A stretch of 40,336 bases of DNA from Lacisediminihabitans sp. (GCA_025362355.1 JANYGT010000003.1:1-40336), one strand, 5' to 3'; shown: positions 7,863 through 16,202, counted from the first letter of the stretch. The notes: generated by a model from the letters alone, not told the origin. Made by a program: numbers and translations.

Positions 7863-7892
7863 TTGATTATCGTCTCCGCGACGGCGTAGCGT
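7863..7892 (+). promoter_or_regulatory. Candidate promoter for the acyl-CoA synthetase gene
   Basis: TTGATT (7863-7868), an 18-bp spacer and TAGCGT (7887-7892) match a primary-sigma promoter moderately well, about 37 bp before the ATG. Confidence 0.45.
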
Positions 7893-7929
7893 TCCCTGAA
7901 GATAAACCGTCGAAGATGACCAGGGGACA

Positions 7930-9501
7930 ATGATGACCGACCCGAGCAGTTCCACCCTCTCCGTCGCCGCGATTCTCAAGGAATCGGCCGCGCGCACCCC
8001 CGATGAGATCGCGATTGTGGTGGGGAAGACCGAGACCACCTTCGCGGAGTTGTGGGCCTCGTCGCGTGCCTACGCCGGAGCGCTGCGCGCGAAGGGCGTC
8101 GCATCCGGGGACGCGATCGCGATCCTCATCCCGAACGTCGTCGACTTCCCGCGCGCGTACTACGCCATCCTCAGCCTCGGAGGGATCGTCGTCCCGATCC
8201 ACGCGCTGCTGAAAGCGGACGAGATCGAGTATGTGCTTCGTGACTCCGGCGCCACGATGCTGATCTGCGCGGCCCCGCTGCTCGGCGAAGGCGCCAAGGG
8301 TGCACGTCAGGCCGGTATCCCCGTCCTTTCAGTGCTCTCGCCCGATCCGATCGACGGGATCGACCAGCTCGAGAAGCTGGCGGCGGAGGCCGAGCCGATC
8401 CGCACCTACGAGCCGTGCCAGCCCGACGCGACCGCGACCATCCTCTACACGAGTGGCACGACCGGCAAGCCGAAAGGGGCGATGGGATCGCATTTCGCCC
8501 TCGTCGAGCAGACGAGCACCCTGCTGATGACGACCTTCGACATGCGGGCCGATGACGTCGTCTTCGGCGGACTTCCGCTGTTCCACACGTTCGGACAGAC
8601 CTGCACCCTGAACACGGGAATCCGCGCCGGAGCGAAGATCGTGCTGCTGCCGAAATTCGACGGCGAGACTGCGCTGCGCACTCTCATCGACAACGAGTGC
8701 ACCATCATGATGGGTGTTCCGACGATGTACATCGCGCTGCTCGAGGCGGCGAAACACACCACGGAGCGGCCGAAGCTGCGCTACGCGGTCTCGGGAGGGT
8801 CATCCCTTCCGCTCGCGGTCATCGAGAGATTCCGCACCGAATTCGGCGTGGAGATCTACGAGGGTTACGGGCTCACCGAGACGTCGCCCGTGGCGAGCTT
8901 CAACCACATCGGCTCGAAGCCGAGGGCCGGCAGCATCGGAACCGCGATCTGGGGAGTGGATGTCGAGATCGCCAACTCCGAGATCGACGACCGCGTCGTG
9001 CTGCTTCCGATCGACGAACTCGGCGAGATCGTCATCCGCGGCCACAACCTGATGAAGGGCTATCTCAACCTGCCGGAGGAGACGGCGAAGGCGGTCGTCG
9101 ACGGCTGGTTCCGCACCGGCGACCTCGGAACGAAGGACGCCGACGGGTACCTGTGGATCGTCGACCGCAAGAAAGACATGATCCTGCGCAACGGCTACAA
9201 CGTCTACCCGCGCGAGGTCGAAGAGGTGCTGACCGCGCACCCGGCCGTCTCGACCGCCGCGGTCTTCGGTGTCGCCCACGAGGTGCACGGGCAGGAGATC
9301 ATGGCGGTCATCGTTCTCGCGCCCGGGGCAGATGCTGAGGAGGCGGAACTGCACGCCTACGCAAAGGAGAAGCTCGCGGCGTACAAGTACCCGCGTCGTG
9401 TGGAGATCGTCGAGACCTTGCCGCTCGGACCGAGTGGCAAGGTGTTGAAGCGCGAGCTCGTCAAGCAGTACGAGGCGGAGGGCTCGGCGGTCGACGCGTA
9501 G
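7930..9501 (+). CDS. AMP-binding acyl-CoA synthetase (long-chain fatty acid-CoA ligase-like)
   Basis: The 523-aa ANL-superfamily enzyme activates a carboxylic acid with ATP and transfers it to CoA. The P-loop is YTSGTTGKPKG (residues 173-183). GYGLTETSP, GWFRTGDLG, DRKKDMILRNGYNVYPREVEEVL and PLGPSGKVLKRE (catalytic Lys region) follow in the proper order. The second of two adjacent ATGs (7933) has better spacing from AGGGG at 7922. The closest familiar groups are FadD-like ligases, but chain length and substrate cannot be read from sequence. The next gene encodes a flavodoxin-like protein; a functional link is not evident. Confidence 0.93.
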   Translation: MMTDPSSSTLSVAAILKESAARTPDEIAIVVGKTETTFAELWASSRAYAGALRAKGVASGDAIAILIPNVVDFPRAYYAILSLGGIVVPIHALLKADEIEYVLRDSGATMLICAAPLLGEGAKGARQAGIPVLSVLSPDPIDGIDQLEKLAAEAEPIRTYEPCQPDATATILYTSGTTGKPKGAMGSHFALVEQTSTLLMTTFDMRADDVVFGGLPLFHTFGQTCTLNTGIRAGAKIVLLPKFDGETALRTLIDNECTIMMGVPTMYIALLEAAKHTTERPKLRYAVSGGSSLPLAVIERFRTEFGVEIYEGYGLTETSPVASFNHIGSKPRAGSIGTAIWGVDVEIANSEIDDRVVLLPIDELGEIVIRGHNLMKGYLNLPEETAKAVVDGWFRTGDLGTKDADGYLWIVDRKKDMILRNGYNVYPREVEEVLTAHPAVSTAAVFGVAHEVHGQEIMAVIVLAPGADAEEAELHAYAKEKLAAYKYPRRVEIVETLPLGPSGKVLKRELVKQYEAEGSAVDA

Positions 9502-9594
9502 GTCGGGCGCGCGGGACCTTCGGCCCGACGTGTGGCCCGACGTCGGTTCACCCTTGAAGTGGATCCTCCCCGGATCCGGAAAGAGGGAACCCTC

Positions 9595-10134
9595 ATGAAA
9601 ATCGTCGTCGCCTTCGAGTCGATGTTCGGTAACACGCACCACGTGGCCGATGCCATCGCCGACGGTCTCGCGCCCTACGGTTCGGTGACCACGGTCAACG
9701 TCAACGATCCGATCTCGCTCGGGGCCGCGTCATCCGCCGATCTGCTGGTGCTCGGCGGACCGACCCACGTGCACGGAATGAGCCGACCGGCGTCGCGCAA
9801 TGAAGCGAGCAGTGTTGCGAGAGGGTCGGAGGGGAAGCTGACGCTCGAACCACGAGCCCCCGGCATCGGGGTGCGGGACTGGATGGACGACCTCGACACG
9901 GTGCCGGCGCAGTTCGCCGCCTTCGACACGAGAGTGGATGTCGCGCGCATCATCTCCGGGTCGGCCGCCGACCGGATCGAACACACGCTTGCCCGACGCG
10001 GCTCGCACGCGCTGGTCGAACCCGGAAGTTTCCTGGTGTCGAAAGGCACGGTGCTCGAGGAGGGCGAACTCGATCGGGCTCGCGCCTGGGGCGTCGGCAT
10101 CGGCGAGGCGATCGGGTTGCTTCAGCACGCGTGA
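9595..10134 (+). CDS. Flavodoxin-like FMN protein
   Basis: The 179-aa protein starts MKIVVAFESMFGNTHHVADAI. ESMFGNT matches the FMN phosphate-binding loop of flavodoxins, and LVLGGPTHVHGMSRP fits the second FMN loop. ATG 9595 is preceded by AAAGAGGGAA; an in-frame upstream start at 9532 lacks a site. It probably shuttles electrons or acts as a small flavoprotein reductase in the cytoplasm. It stands 93 bp after the acyl-CoA ligase and ends at a bidirectional hairpin shared with rtcB. Confidence 0.9.
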   Translation: MKIVVAFESMFGNTHHVADAIADGLAPYGSVTTVNVNDPISLGAASSADLLVLGGPTHVHGMSRPASRNEASSVARGSEGKLTLEPRAPGIGVRDWMDDLDTVPAQFAAFDTRVDVARIISGSAADRIEHTLARRGSHALVEPGSFLVSKGTVLEEGELDRARAWGVGIGEAIGLLQHA

Positions 10135-10140
10135 GGGATG

Positions 10141-10174
10141 ACGGCCGCGCACTGGACAGTCCGGGCGCGGCCGT
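10141..10174. terminator. Bidirectional hairpin between the convergent flavodoxin and rtcB genes
   Basis: Perfect 10-bp arms ACGGCCGCGC/GCGCGGCCGT enclose a 14-nt loop that itself contains GGAC/GTCC. It sits between convergent stop codons (10134 and 10182). The U-tract is weak, as is usual for actinobacterial terminators. Confidence 0.65.
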
Positions 10175-10181
10175 TCCTTAC

Positions 10182-11348
10182 TCAGTCTCCCTTCACGTTC
10201 ACGATCTGCCGCAGGGTGTGCCGGATCGACACCAGCTCGGCGGCATCCTCCATGACCTGGTCGATCGGCTTATATGCCCCCGGGATCTCGTCGAGGAACG
10301 CATCCGTGTCCCTGAACTCGATCCCGACCATCGCCTCCTGCAACTCCGCGCGGGTGAATTTCTTTCGCGCTGCACTCCGCGAGTGGATCCGCCCCGCGCC
10401 GTGCGGACTCGACTCGAGAGCGACCCTGTTACCGAGTCCCTCGACCACGTAGGACGCCGTGCCCATCGAGCCCGGGATCAATCCGAGCTGACCCGTCCGC
10501 GCAGAGATCGCCCCCTTCCGCGAGAGCCAGACGCTCTTGCCGAAGTGCGTCTCCTTCTGCGTGAAGTTGTGGTGGCAGTTGATGCGCTCCAGCTCGGTCA
10601 CCGGCGCGCCCATCCACTCGGTCACCTGCCGGGTCACCCGATCCATCATCTCCTCGCGGTTGAGCAGTGCGAAGTGCTGTGCCCAGTTGAGCTCGGCGAT
10701 GTAGCGGGCGAATTCCGGGGACCCCTCGACGAGGTAGGCGAGATCCTTGTCGGGAAGGCTGATCCACCACTTCTCCATCAAAGCCTGCGCGACCTTGATG
10801 TGCCTCTGCGCGATCCGGTTGCCGACTCCTCGACTCCCCGAGTGCAGGAAGAGCCAGACGGCGTCCGTCTCGTCGAGACTGACCTCGATGAAGTGGTTGC
10901 CGCTGCCGAGGGTTCCGAGCTGGAGCCGCCAGTTACCGACGTAGGACGCCGGATCGAATCCGCCTTCCTCGGCAAGAGCCTCCAACTCCGCGATCCGAGG
11001 CACCGCGGTCGCGACGATCTTGTTGTTGTACGCCCCGGCAGAGGTCGGTACTGCACGCTCGATCTGCTCCCGCAGCATCCGAAGATCCGACGGAAGGTCG
11101 GACTTCACGAACTGCGTCTTCACCGCGATCATTCCGCAGCCGATATCGACGCCGACGGCCGCGGGGATGACGGCTCGCAGGGTCGGAATGACGGAGCCGA
11201 CGGTTGCGCCGAGTCCGAGGTGGGCATCGGGCATCAGCGCGATGTGGGGGAAGATGAACGGCATTGTCGCAGAGGTGCGAGCCTGTGCCTCGGCGTTCTC
11301 GTCGAGGATGCTCGCCCAACTGAACAGCCGGTCGGTGATTTTCTTCAT
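10182..11348 (-). CDS. rtcB: RtcB-type RNA ligase / tRNA-splicing ligase
   Basis: The 388-aa protein joins RNA 2',3'-cyclic phosphate or 3'-phosphate ends to 5'-OH ends using GTP and Mn2+. Active-site motifs are present in order: GVDIGCGM (Asp68, Cys71), GSGNHF (His152), LHSGSRGVG (His169), NCHHNF (His259/260) and SSPHGAGR, whose His316 corresponds to the guanylylated His of the family. The length fits the compact bacterial form. AAAAGGACC precedes the ATG. No rtcA or rtcR neighbour is present. The upstream 300 bp carries a promoter, a 20-codon ORF and hairpins, suggesting leader control. Confidence 0.95.
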   Translation of the reverse strand: MKKITDRLFSWASILDENAEAQARTSATMPFIFPHIALMPDAHLGLGATVGSVIPTLRAVIPAAVGVDIGCGMIAVKTQFVKSDLPSDLRMLREQIERAVPTSAGAYNNKIVATAVPRIAELEALAEEGGFDPASYVGNWRLQLGTLGSGNHFIEVSLDETDAVWLFLHSGSRGVGNRIAQRHIKVAQALMEKWWISLPDKDLAYLVEGSPEFARYIAELNWAQHFALLNREEMMDRVTRQVTEWMGAPVTELERINCHHNFTQKETHFGKSVWLSRKGAISARTGQLGLIPGSMGTASYVVEGLGNRVALESSPHGAGRIHSRSAARKKFTRAELQEAMVGIEFRDTDAFLDEIPGAYKPIDQVMEDAAELVSIRHTLRQIVNVKGD

Positions 11349-11421
11349 GGTCCTTTTCTGTCTCTGAAATGCGGGTGGGATGGGTGCCCGGGGCGGGCTG
11401 TCCTCCCGACCCTGCAGTGTC

Positions 11422-11474
11422 GAAAAGAACTCGTGTTAAACACGAATGCCCCGGGCCTCGATGAGGCGCGGGGC
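11422..11474 (-). promoter_or_regulatory. Hairpin pair in the rtcB leader (possible attenuator/terminator)
   Basis: On the minus strand a GC-rich 27-nt hairpin (11474-11448; GCCCC/GGGGC with an inner GCCTC/GAGGC) is followed two bases later by an inverted repeat TCGTGTT/AACACGA (11445-11431). GTTCTTTTC comes next. It begins 18 nt after the small-ORF stop and ends about 70 nt before rtcB, so it could terminate or attenuate transcription into rtcB. Confidence 0.5.
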
Positions 11475-11492
11475 GTCAGAAGACGTCGGTGC

Positions 11493-11555
11493 CTACACGA
11501 GGTGCTGGATATAGCGCTCTTCGCGCTTGGGGAGGGGCTGATTCAGATCGAACAT
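11493..11555 (-). CDS. 20-aa small ORF upstream of rtcB
   Basis: ATG 11555 follows GTGAGGGG at 4-nt spacing, a strong ribosome site. It encodes MFDLNQPLPKREERYIQHLV, then TAG at 11493. The ORF has a good candidate promoter about 60 bp upstream and is followed by the hairpin pair, then rtcB. The sequence is not enriched in one amino acid as classical biosynthetic leaders are. It may be a regulatory leader peptide or a small functional protein. I do not recognise it. Confidence 0.55.
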   Translation of the reverse strand: MFDLNQPLPKREERYIQHLV

Positions 11556-11611
11556 GATTCCCCTCACTTCCAGATCAACGGGGGTGTGCCGGCTGTCGGC
11601 ACAGAATCTGG

Positions 11612-11641
11612 AGCCTAGCGCCGACGGGAGGCCCGTGTCTA
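11612..11641 (-). promoter_or_regulatory. Candidate promoter for the small ORF/rtcB transcript
   Basis: On the minus strand TAGACA (11641-11636), an 18-bp spacer and TAGGCT (11617-11612) resemble a primary-sigma promoter. It lies just downstream of the hrpA stop and gives an approximately 50-nt leader before the 20-codon ORF. Confidence 0.5.
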
Positions 11642-11655
11642 CTATCGCCCGCCGA

Positions 11656-14600
11656 TTAGCTCGCGAGCACCTTCACTATGCGCTGCAGCGAGACGGGCTC
11701 CGCGGTGCCGAGGTGCTGCGCGAAGAGGCTGATCCGCAGCTCCTCGAGCAGCCAGCGCGCCCGCACTACCGGGTCGGGGGAGTCGGGGGCGAGGGGCAGC
11801 GACCCGCCGGCGAGTTCGTAGCGGGCGGTCGCGGTCTGCACCTCCGACATCCACACCCGGTCCCGCCCGAGGTTCTCGGCGAGCTTGCCGATGCGATGGG
11901 TGATGCCGGCGAGGTACACCGGCAGGCGGCGCAGTTGCCGAAGCCCCGCCGCCGAGGCGAACCCCGGGTAGATGAGCGCGGAGAGCTGCTCGCGCGCGTC
12001 GGCCAGCGGACTGAGCAACGCGATGTTCGAGGCTGCCTTGATCGCCTTCTCGGCCTCACGGGACGCCGCGATGATCTTCGACAGCAGCGATACCGCCTGG
12101 AACATCGCGTCGAGGATCGTCGCCGAGATCTCATCGCGCATCAAGAAGAATTCGGCGCGAGTCCAGACCTCGCGATTGCCGACCACGTCGTCGATACAGG
12201 CGGCCATCGCATCAGCGAACAGCTCTGTCGTGGTGCGGTACGGGCTCTGCGCGAGCGTCAGCTTCTCGCTGTGGGTCAGGTGCTCCTGCACGTATGACAC
12301 GGGGGAGGGGATCGCGAGCAGCAGCATCCGTCGCACGCCTCTGCGTAGCTCGCGCGCCTGGTCGTCCTGAGTCGTCATCAGGCGGATGCTCACGCTCGCG
12401 CCATCGTCGACGAGCGCGGGATACGCGCGGATGGTGTTGCCGCCCTGCTTCGTATCGAGCGTCTTCGGCAGCGAATCGAAGTCCCAGGTCGTGAGTCCCG
12501 CCCGCTCCAGATTGCTGCGCGGCGTGACGGATGCCCGTGCAACACTCTCGCGGACGGTCGACTTCAGCTGCAGTTGCAGTGCCACGAGATCTTTGCCGCT
12601 CGACACCTCACGCGACCTCTCGTCGACGACGGAGAAGGTCATCCGAAGGTGTGCCGGAACACGGTCGAACTCGAAGTCCTGATCGCTGACGGGCACATAG
12701 GTCAGGCGTTGGATGGCGGCCGCGATCGTCGCGGCGAGGGAGAGCGGCCCGGGCTCCGACGGCAGTTCCGCGAGCAGCTTGCGCGCCCAGTCGGTCGCCG
12801 GCACGACGTTGCGCCGAATCGCCTTCGGCAGCGCCTTGATCAGCGCCGTGACGAGTTCTTCGCGGAATCCGGCCACCTGCCAGTCGAACCCGGCGGGGCT
12901 CAGCCTGGCGAGCAGCGCGATCGGCACCTGCACGGTGACACCGTCATCCACAGCCCCGGGCTCGAACCTGTAGGAGAGCGCCAACTGCTGGTCGCCCTGC
13001 CGCCACGTCGCCGGGTAACTGGATTCGACGAGTTCGGCCACCGGCGCGACCTCGTCTTCGTCGACGAGGTTCTCAGCGGTCATCGTGAGCAGGTCGGGCG
13101 TCTCGACCCGAGCCTTCCGCCACCAGGTCTCTAACAGTCGCTGGCTGGTGATCTCGGCCGGGATCCGTCGCTGGTAGAAGTCGAAGACGGCCTCGTCGTC
13201 GTAGAGGATGTCGCGCCTCCGGGTGCGCTCCTCCAGCTCGGCGAGTTCCGTGCGAAGGGCACGATTATCCCGATCGAACGCGCTGATCCGCTTGTCGACC
13301 CGATCGAGATCCCAGTCGCCGTCGACGAGCGCGTTGCGGATGAACAGCTCGCGCGCGTAGGCGGGATCGACCTTGGCGAACTGGATGCGCCGCCTCGCGA
13401 CGATCGGAACCCCGTACAGAGTCACCCGTTCGTAGGCGACCGCCGAGCCCTGCTTCTTCTCCCAGTGCGGCTCGCCGTAGCTGCGTTTCACGAGGTCGCC
13501 GGCGATCGGTTCGGCCCACGACAGGTCGATCGCTGCATTGACGCGGGCGAAGAGTCGGCTGGTCTCGACCAGCTCCGAGCTCATCACCTCGGCCGGCTGC
13601 TTCTTCGCGAGAGCCGACCCGGGGAAGATGCTGAACCGCACCTGGCGCGCCCCGACGTAGTCGCGCTTCACCGAGTCGCGGATGCCGAGCTGGCTCAACA
13701 GGCCGGCCAGCAGCGAGCGATGCACGCCGTTCGGGTTCGCGCTCGGCGATGCGACGACCAGGCCGAGCGGCTTCGCCATCCGTTCGAGCTGGCGGAAGAC
13801 ATCCTTCCACTCCCGAACGCGCAGGTAGTTGAGATATTCGCTTCGGCACATGCGGCGGAATGCGTTGCCGCTGAGGTCTTTCTGCTTCTCCTCGAGGTAA
13901 TTCCAGAGGTTAAGGAGGGTCAGGAAGTCGCTCGTCGGGTCGACGAAGCGCGCGTGCGACTGATCGGCCTGTGGTCGACGGTCGAGCGGTCGTTCTCGGG
14001 GATCCTGGATGCTGAGCGCGGCGACGATCGCCATCACCTCGCGCGTCGTGCCGTGCTGCTTCGACTCGACCACCATTCGCGCAAGACGCGGGTCGATCGG
14101 AAGCTGGGTGAGCTGCTTGCCGATGCGAGTGATGCGCGCCTCGCCCTCGATCGCGCCGAGTTCCCGCAGGAGGTCGAGGCCATCCTTGATGCCGCGGGAA
14201 TCGGGCGGCTGTAAGAACGGGAAGCTGGCGATATCGCCGAGTCCGAGCGAGATCATCTGCAGGATCACGGCGGCGAGGTTTGTTCGCAGGATCTCCGGCT
14301 CGGTATATTCCGGTCGGCGTATGAAATCATCCTCGGAGTACAGGCGGATCGCAATTCCGTCGCTCGTACGCCCGCTTCGACCGGAACGCTGGTTCGCGCT
14401 GGCCTGGCTGATCGCCTCGATCGGCAGGCGCTGTACCTTCGATCGCACGCTGTAGCGGGAGATCCTCGCCGTTCCGGCATCGATCACATATTTGATCCCC
14501 GGCACCGTGAGGCTCGTCTCGGCGACATTGGTCGCGAGCACGATACGGCGGCGGATGCCCGGGGTGCGGGCGCTCTCGAACACGCGATGCTGCTCGGCAG

Positions 14601-15420
14601 AACTCAGCCGGCCGTAGAGGGGCAGCACCTCGGTGAACGGCAGGTTCCGTCCGCGAATCGACTCCTCGGCATCCCGGATCTCGTTCTCGCCGCTGAGGAA
14701 GACGAGGACGTCGCCGTCCCCCTCGCGCGCGAGTTCGTCGAGGGCGGCGTTGATGCCCTCCATCGGGTCGAGGTCTGCGCGGGTCTCTTCCGGGGTCTCT
14801 CCGTCGATCTCGTCGTCGAGGGGCGCATCCGCGACGAGTGGTCGGTACCTCACCTCCACGGGGTAGGTTCGCCCGCTCACCTCGATGATCGGTGCGTCGT
14901 CGAAATGACGCGAGAAGCTCTGCGGGTCGATGGTCGCCGAGGTGATCACGACCTTGAGATCCGGTCGCTCCGGCATCAGCTGCTTGAGGTATCCGATGAG
15001 GAAATCGATGGTGAGCGAGCGTTCGTGCGCCTCATCGATGATGATCGCGTCGTACTTCCTCAGCAGACGATCACGATGGATCTCGTTCAGCAGGATGCCA
15101 TCGGTCATCAGCTTGATCTTCGTGTCTTTGCCGGCGGTGTCGGTGAAGCGCACCTGGTAGCCGACGAGCCCGCCGAGCGGGGTGCCGAGTTCTTCGGAGA
15201 TGCGCTCGGCGATGGTGCGGGCGGCGATGCGGCGTGGCTGGGTGTGACCGATGCTCGTTCGCCCGAGCTCGAGCAGGATCTTCGGAAGCTGGGTGGTCTT
15301 GCCCGATCCGGTCTCGCCGGCGACGATGACCACCTGGTTGTCACGGATGATCGCTGCGATGTCCTCCCGTCGCTGGCTCACCGGCAACTCTGGCGGGTAG
15401 GTGATGACGGGGTCGGACAT
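11656..15420 (-). CDS. hrpA: ATP-dependent DEAH-box RNA helicase HrpA
   Basis: The 1254-aa protein has Walker A GETGSGKT (residues 35-42), DEAH (129-132), the SATI motif (VVITSATI), and motif VI-like QRSGRSGR. These are followed by the helicase-associated and OB-fold regions and the long C-terminal DUF3418 region characteristic of HrpA. The length is typical (about 1300 aa). ATG 15420 fits family N-termini but has no Shine-Dalgarno. A TAAACT hexamer 10 nt upstream suggests a very short 5' end. The frame stays open upstream through an (Ala-Pro)n stretch to a TTG at 15522, so an extended form is possible. It probably acts in RNA or ribosome remodelling. Confidence 0.95.
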   Translation of the reverse strand: MSDPVITYPPELPVSQRREDIAAIIRDNQVVIVAGETGSGKTTQLPKILLELGRTSIGHTQPRRIAARTIAERISEELGTPLGGLVGYQVRFTDTAGKDTKIKLMTDGILLNEIHRDRLLRKYDAIIIDEAHERSLTIDFLIGYLKQLMPERPDLKVVITSATIDPQSFSRHFDDAPIIEVSGRTYPVEVRYRPLVADAPLDDEIDGETPEETRADLDPMEGINAALDELAREGDGDVLVFLSGENEIRDAEESIRGRNLPFTEVLPLYGRLSSAEQHRVFESARTPGIRRRIVLATNVAETSLTVPGIKYVIDAGTARISRYSVRSKVQRLPIEAISQASANQRSGRSGRTSDGIAIRLYSEDDFIRRPEYTEPEILRTNLAAVILQMISLGLGDIASFPFLQPPDSRGIKDGLDLLRELGAIEGEARITRIGKQLTQLPIDPRLARMVVESKQHGTTREVMAIVAALSIQDPRERPLDRRPQADQSHARFVDPTSDFLTLLNLWNYLEEKQKDLSGNAFRRMCRSEYLNYLRVREWKDVFRQLERMAKPLGLVVASPSANPNGVHRSLLAGLLSQLGIRDSVKRDYVGARQVRFSIFPGSALAKKQPAEVMSSELVETSRLFARVNAAIDLSWAEPIAGDLVKRSYGEPHWEKKQGSAVAYERVTLYGVPIVARRRIQFAKVDPAYARELFIRNALVDGDWDLDRVDKRISAFDRDNRALRTELAELEERTRRRDILYDDEAVFDFYQRRIPAEITSQRLLETWWRKARVETPDLLTMTAENLVDEDEVAPVAELVESSYPATWRQGDQQLALSYRFEPGAVDDGVTVQVPIALLARLSPAGFDWQVAGFREELVTALIKALPKAIRRNVVPATDWARKLLAELPSEPGPLSLAATIAAAIQRLTYVPVSDQDFEFDRVPAHLRMTFSVVDERSREVSSGKDLVALQLQLKSTVRESVARASVTPRSNLERAGLTTWDFDSLPKTLDTKQGGNTIRAYPALVDDGASVSIRLMTTQDDQARELRRGVRRMLLLAIPSPVSYVQEHLTHSEKLTLAQSPYRTTTELFADAMAACIDDVVGNREVWTRAEFFLMRDEISATILDAMFQAVSLLSKIIAASREAEKAIKAASNIALLSPLADAREQLSALIYPGFASAAGLRQLRRLPVYLAGITHRIGKLAENLGRDRVWMSEVQTATARYELAGGSLPLAPDSPDPVVRARWLLEELRISLFAQHLGTAEPVSLQRIVKVLAS

Positions 15421-15448
15421 GGGGAATTCAAGTTTAGATGCTGTTCTT

Positions 15449-15496
15449 GCAGGTGCGGGTGCGGGTGCAAGTGCGGGTGCCGGTGCCGGTGCCGGT
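15449..15496. repeat. Hexanucleotide tandem repeat (GCGGGT/GCCGGT) x8
   Basis: Eight consecutive 6-bp units: GCAGGT, GCGGGT x2, GCAAGT, GCGGGT and GCCGGT x3. They lie 29 bp upstream of the hrpA ATG. Read in the hrpA frame the repeat encodes alternating Ala-Pro. Unit number changes would keep the frame but move the palindrome at 15533 relative to hrpA. Confidence 0.9.
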
Positions 15497-15532
15497 GCCT
15501 CTGCCCCGTGCCGCTGCCCCAAGCCCCCGTGG

Positions 15533-15589
15533 GCTGATGTAATTCGCGCTCAGATAGCCGCCACCTATCTGAGCGCGAATTACATCAGC
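15533..15589. repeat. Perfect 25-bp palindrome, family C
   Basis: Two perfectly complementary 25-bp arms (15533-15557 and 15565-15589) surround the 7-nt loop CCGCCAC; the left arm begins GCTGATGTAATTCGCGCTCA. The element lies in the 302-bp divergent space between hrpA and the ArsR-like gene and has no T-tract, so termination is not an obvious role. The rest of the spacer holds the hexanucleotide repeat and nothing else recognised. Confidence 0.9.
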
Positions 15590-15722
15590 GTTTGCGGAGG
15601 TCGGCTGACCGCGCAGCCCGCGCTGGCCGCGAGCGCTCCTCCACATCCGCGGAATGGCGGCGCCGCGACACAGGAAGCGAGTTTGCGGGCTGCGAGGAAT
15701 GCCATGCGGGAGAAGGTGGAGC

Positions 15723-16115
15723 ATGCATCCCCACGAAGCGATGGCCGAACCCGTGCGCCGCCGGATCGTAGAACTGCTGGCAAGCGGTGAGGTGCGCTCC
15801 GGGCATATCGCCGCCGCGGTCTGCCAAGAGTTCTCCATAACGCCCTCAGCGGTGTCGCACCACCTGCGAATTCTCGCCGGATCCGGGTGGGTGAAAGTTC
15901 GGCGCGACGAGAATCAACGTCTCTACCGGCTCGATGAGAGGGTCATCGCGCAACTCGAAAGCGAGGCGCGGCGGCTGCGACGCATCTGGAAACGTCGCAT
16001 CGGCGAGGTGCACAAGAACGATCCCCAGCTGTGGCATGTCCGGCCGATCGAAGGGACGCAGCGCGGAATGCGCGGGTCGCCGGGGCGATCGGATCCATGG
16101 CTTGAAAATCGCTAG
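15723..16115 (+). CDS. ArsR-family winged-helix transcriptional regulator
   Basis: The 130-aa protein starts MHPHEAMAEPVRRRIVELLA. It has the ArsR winged-helix pattern: helix 1 with PVRRRIVELLASGEVRSGHIAA, recognition region SITPSAVSHHLRILAGSGWV, and wing VRRDENQRLYRLDE. No cysteine metal-binding motif of the ELCVCD type is seen, so it is more like the metal-independent SdpR/YczG group (inference). GAAGGTGG precedes ATG 15723. A longer in-frame start at 15654 adds a Cys/Arg-rich tail with no support. Target genes are not evident; it lies between hrpA (divergent) and the propionate operon. Confidence 0.88.
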   Translation: MHPHEAMAEPVRRRIVELLASGEVRSGHIAAAVCQEFSITPSAVSHHLRILAGSGWVKVRRDENQRLYRLDERVIAQLESEARRLRRIWKRRIGEVHKNDPQLWHVRPIEGTQRGMRGSPGRSDPWLENR

Positions 16116-16164
16116 TGCATACATCTGGGTTAAAAAGTAGCGGAATCACCCGCTTTGATCTAGT

Positions 16165-16202
16165 TTGTGTATACACGGAGAGGTTGTGTATACACGGAGA
16201 GG
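16165..16202. promoter_or_regulatory. Tandem GntR-type operators (2 x 19 bp)
   Basis: A perfect tandem duplication of TTGTGTATACACGGAGAGG (16165-16183, 16184-16202). Each copy contains the palindrome GTGTATACAC (16167-16176 and 16186-16195). It ends 10 bp before the GntR ATG. FadR/FCD-type GntR proteins bind similar GTATAC-centred sites, so autoregulation of the whole gntR-prpDBC operon is likely. Confidence 0.85.

Noticed and set aside
10131-11618. 495-aa open frame antisense to rtcB
   Set aside because: It mirrors the rtcB coding strand, is rich in Arg/Asp/Leu as expected for a shadow frame in high-GC DNA, and has no recognisable motif; rtcB has all catalytic residues.
15449-15589. CRISPR-like array in the repeat-rich hrpA upstream region
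   Set aside because: The repeats are a 6-bp microsatellite and a single palindrome with no spacers of regular length and no cas genes.
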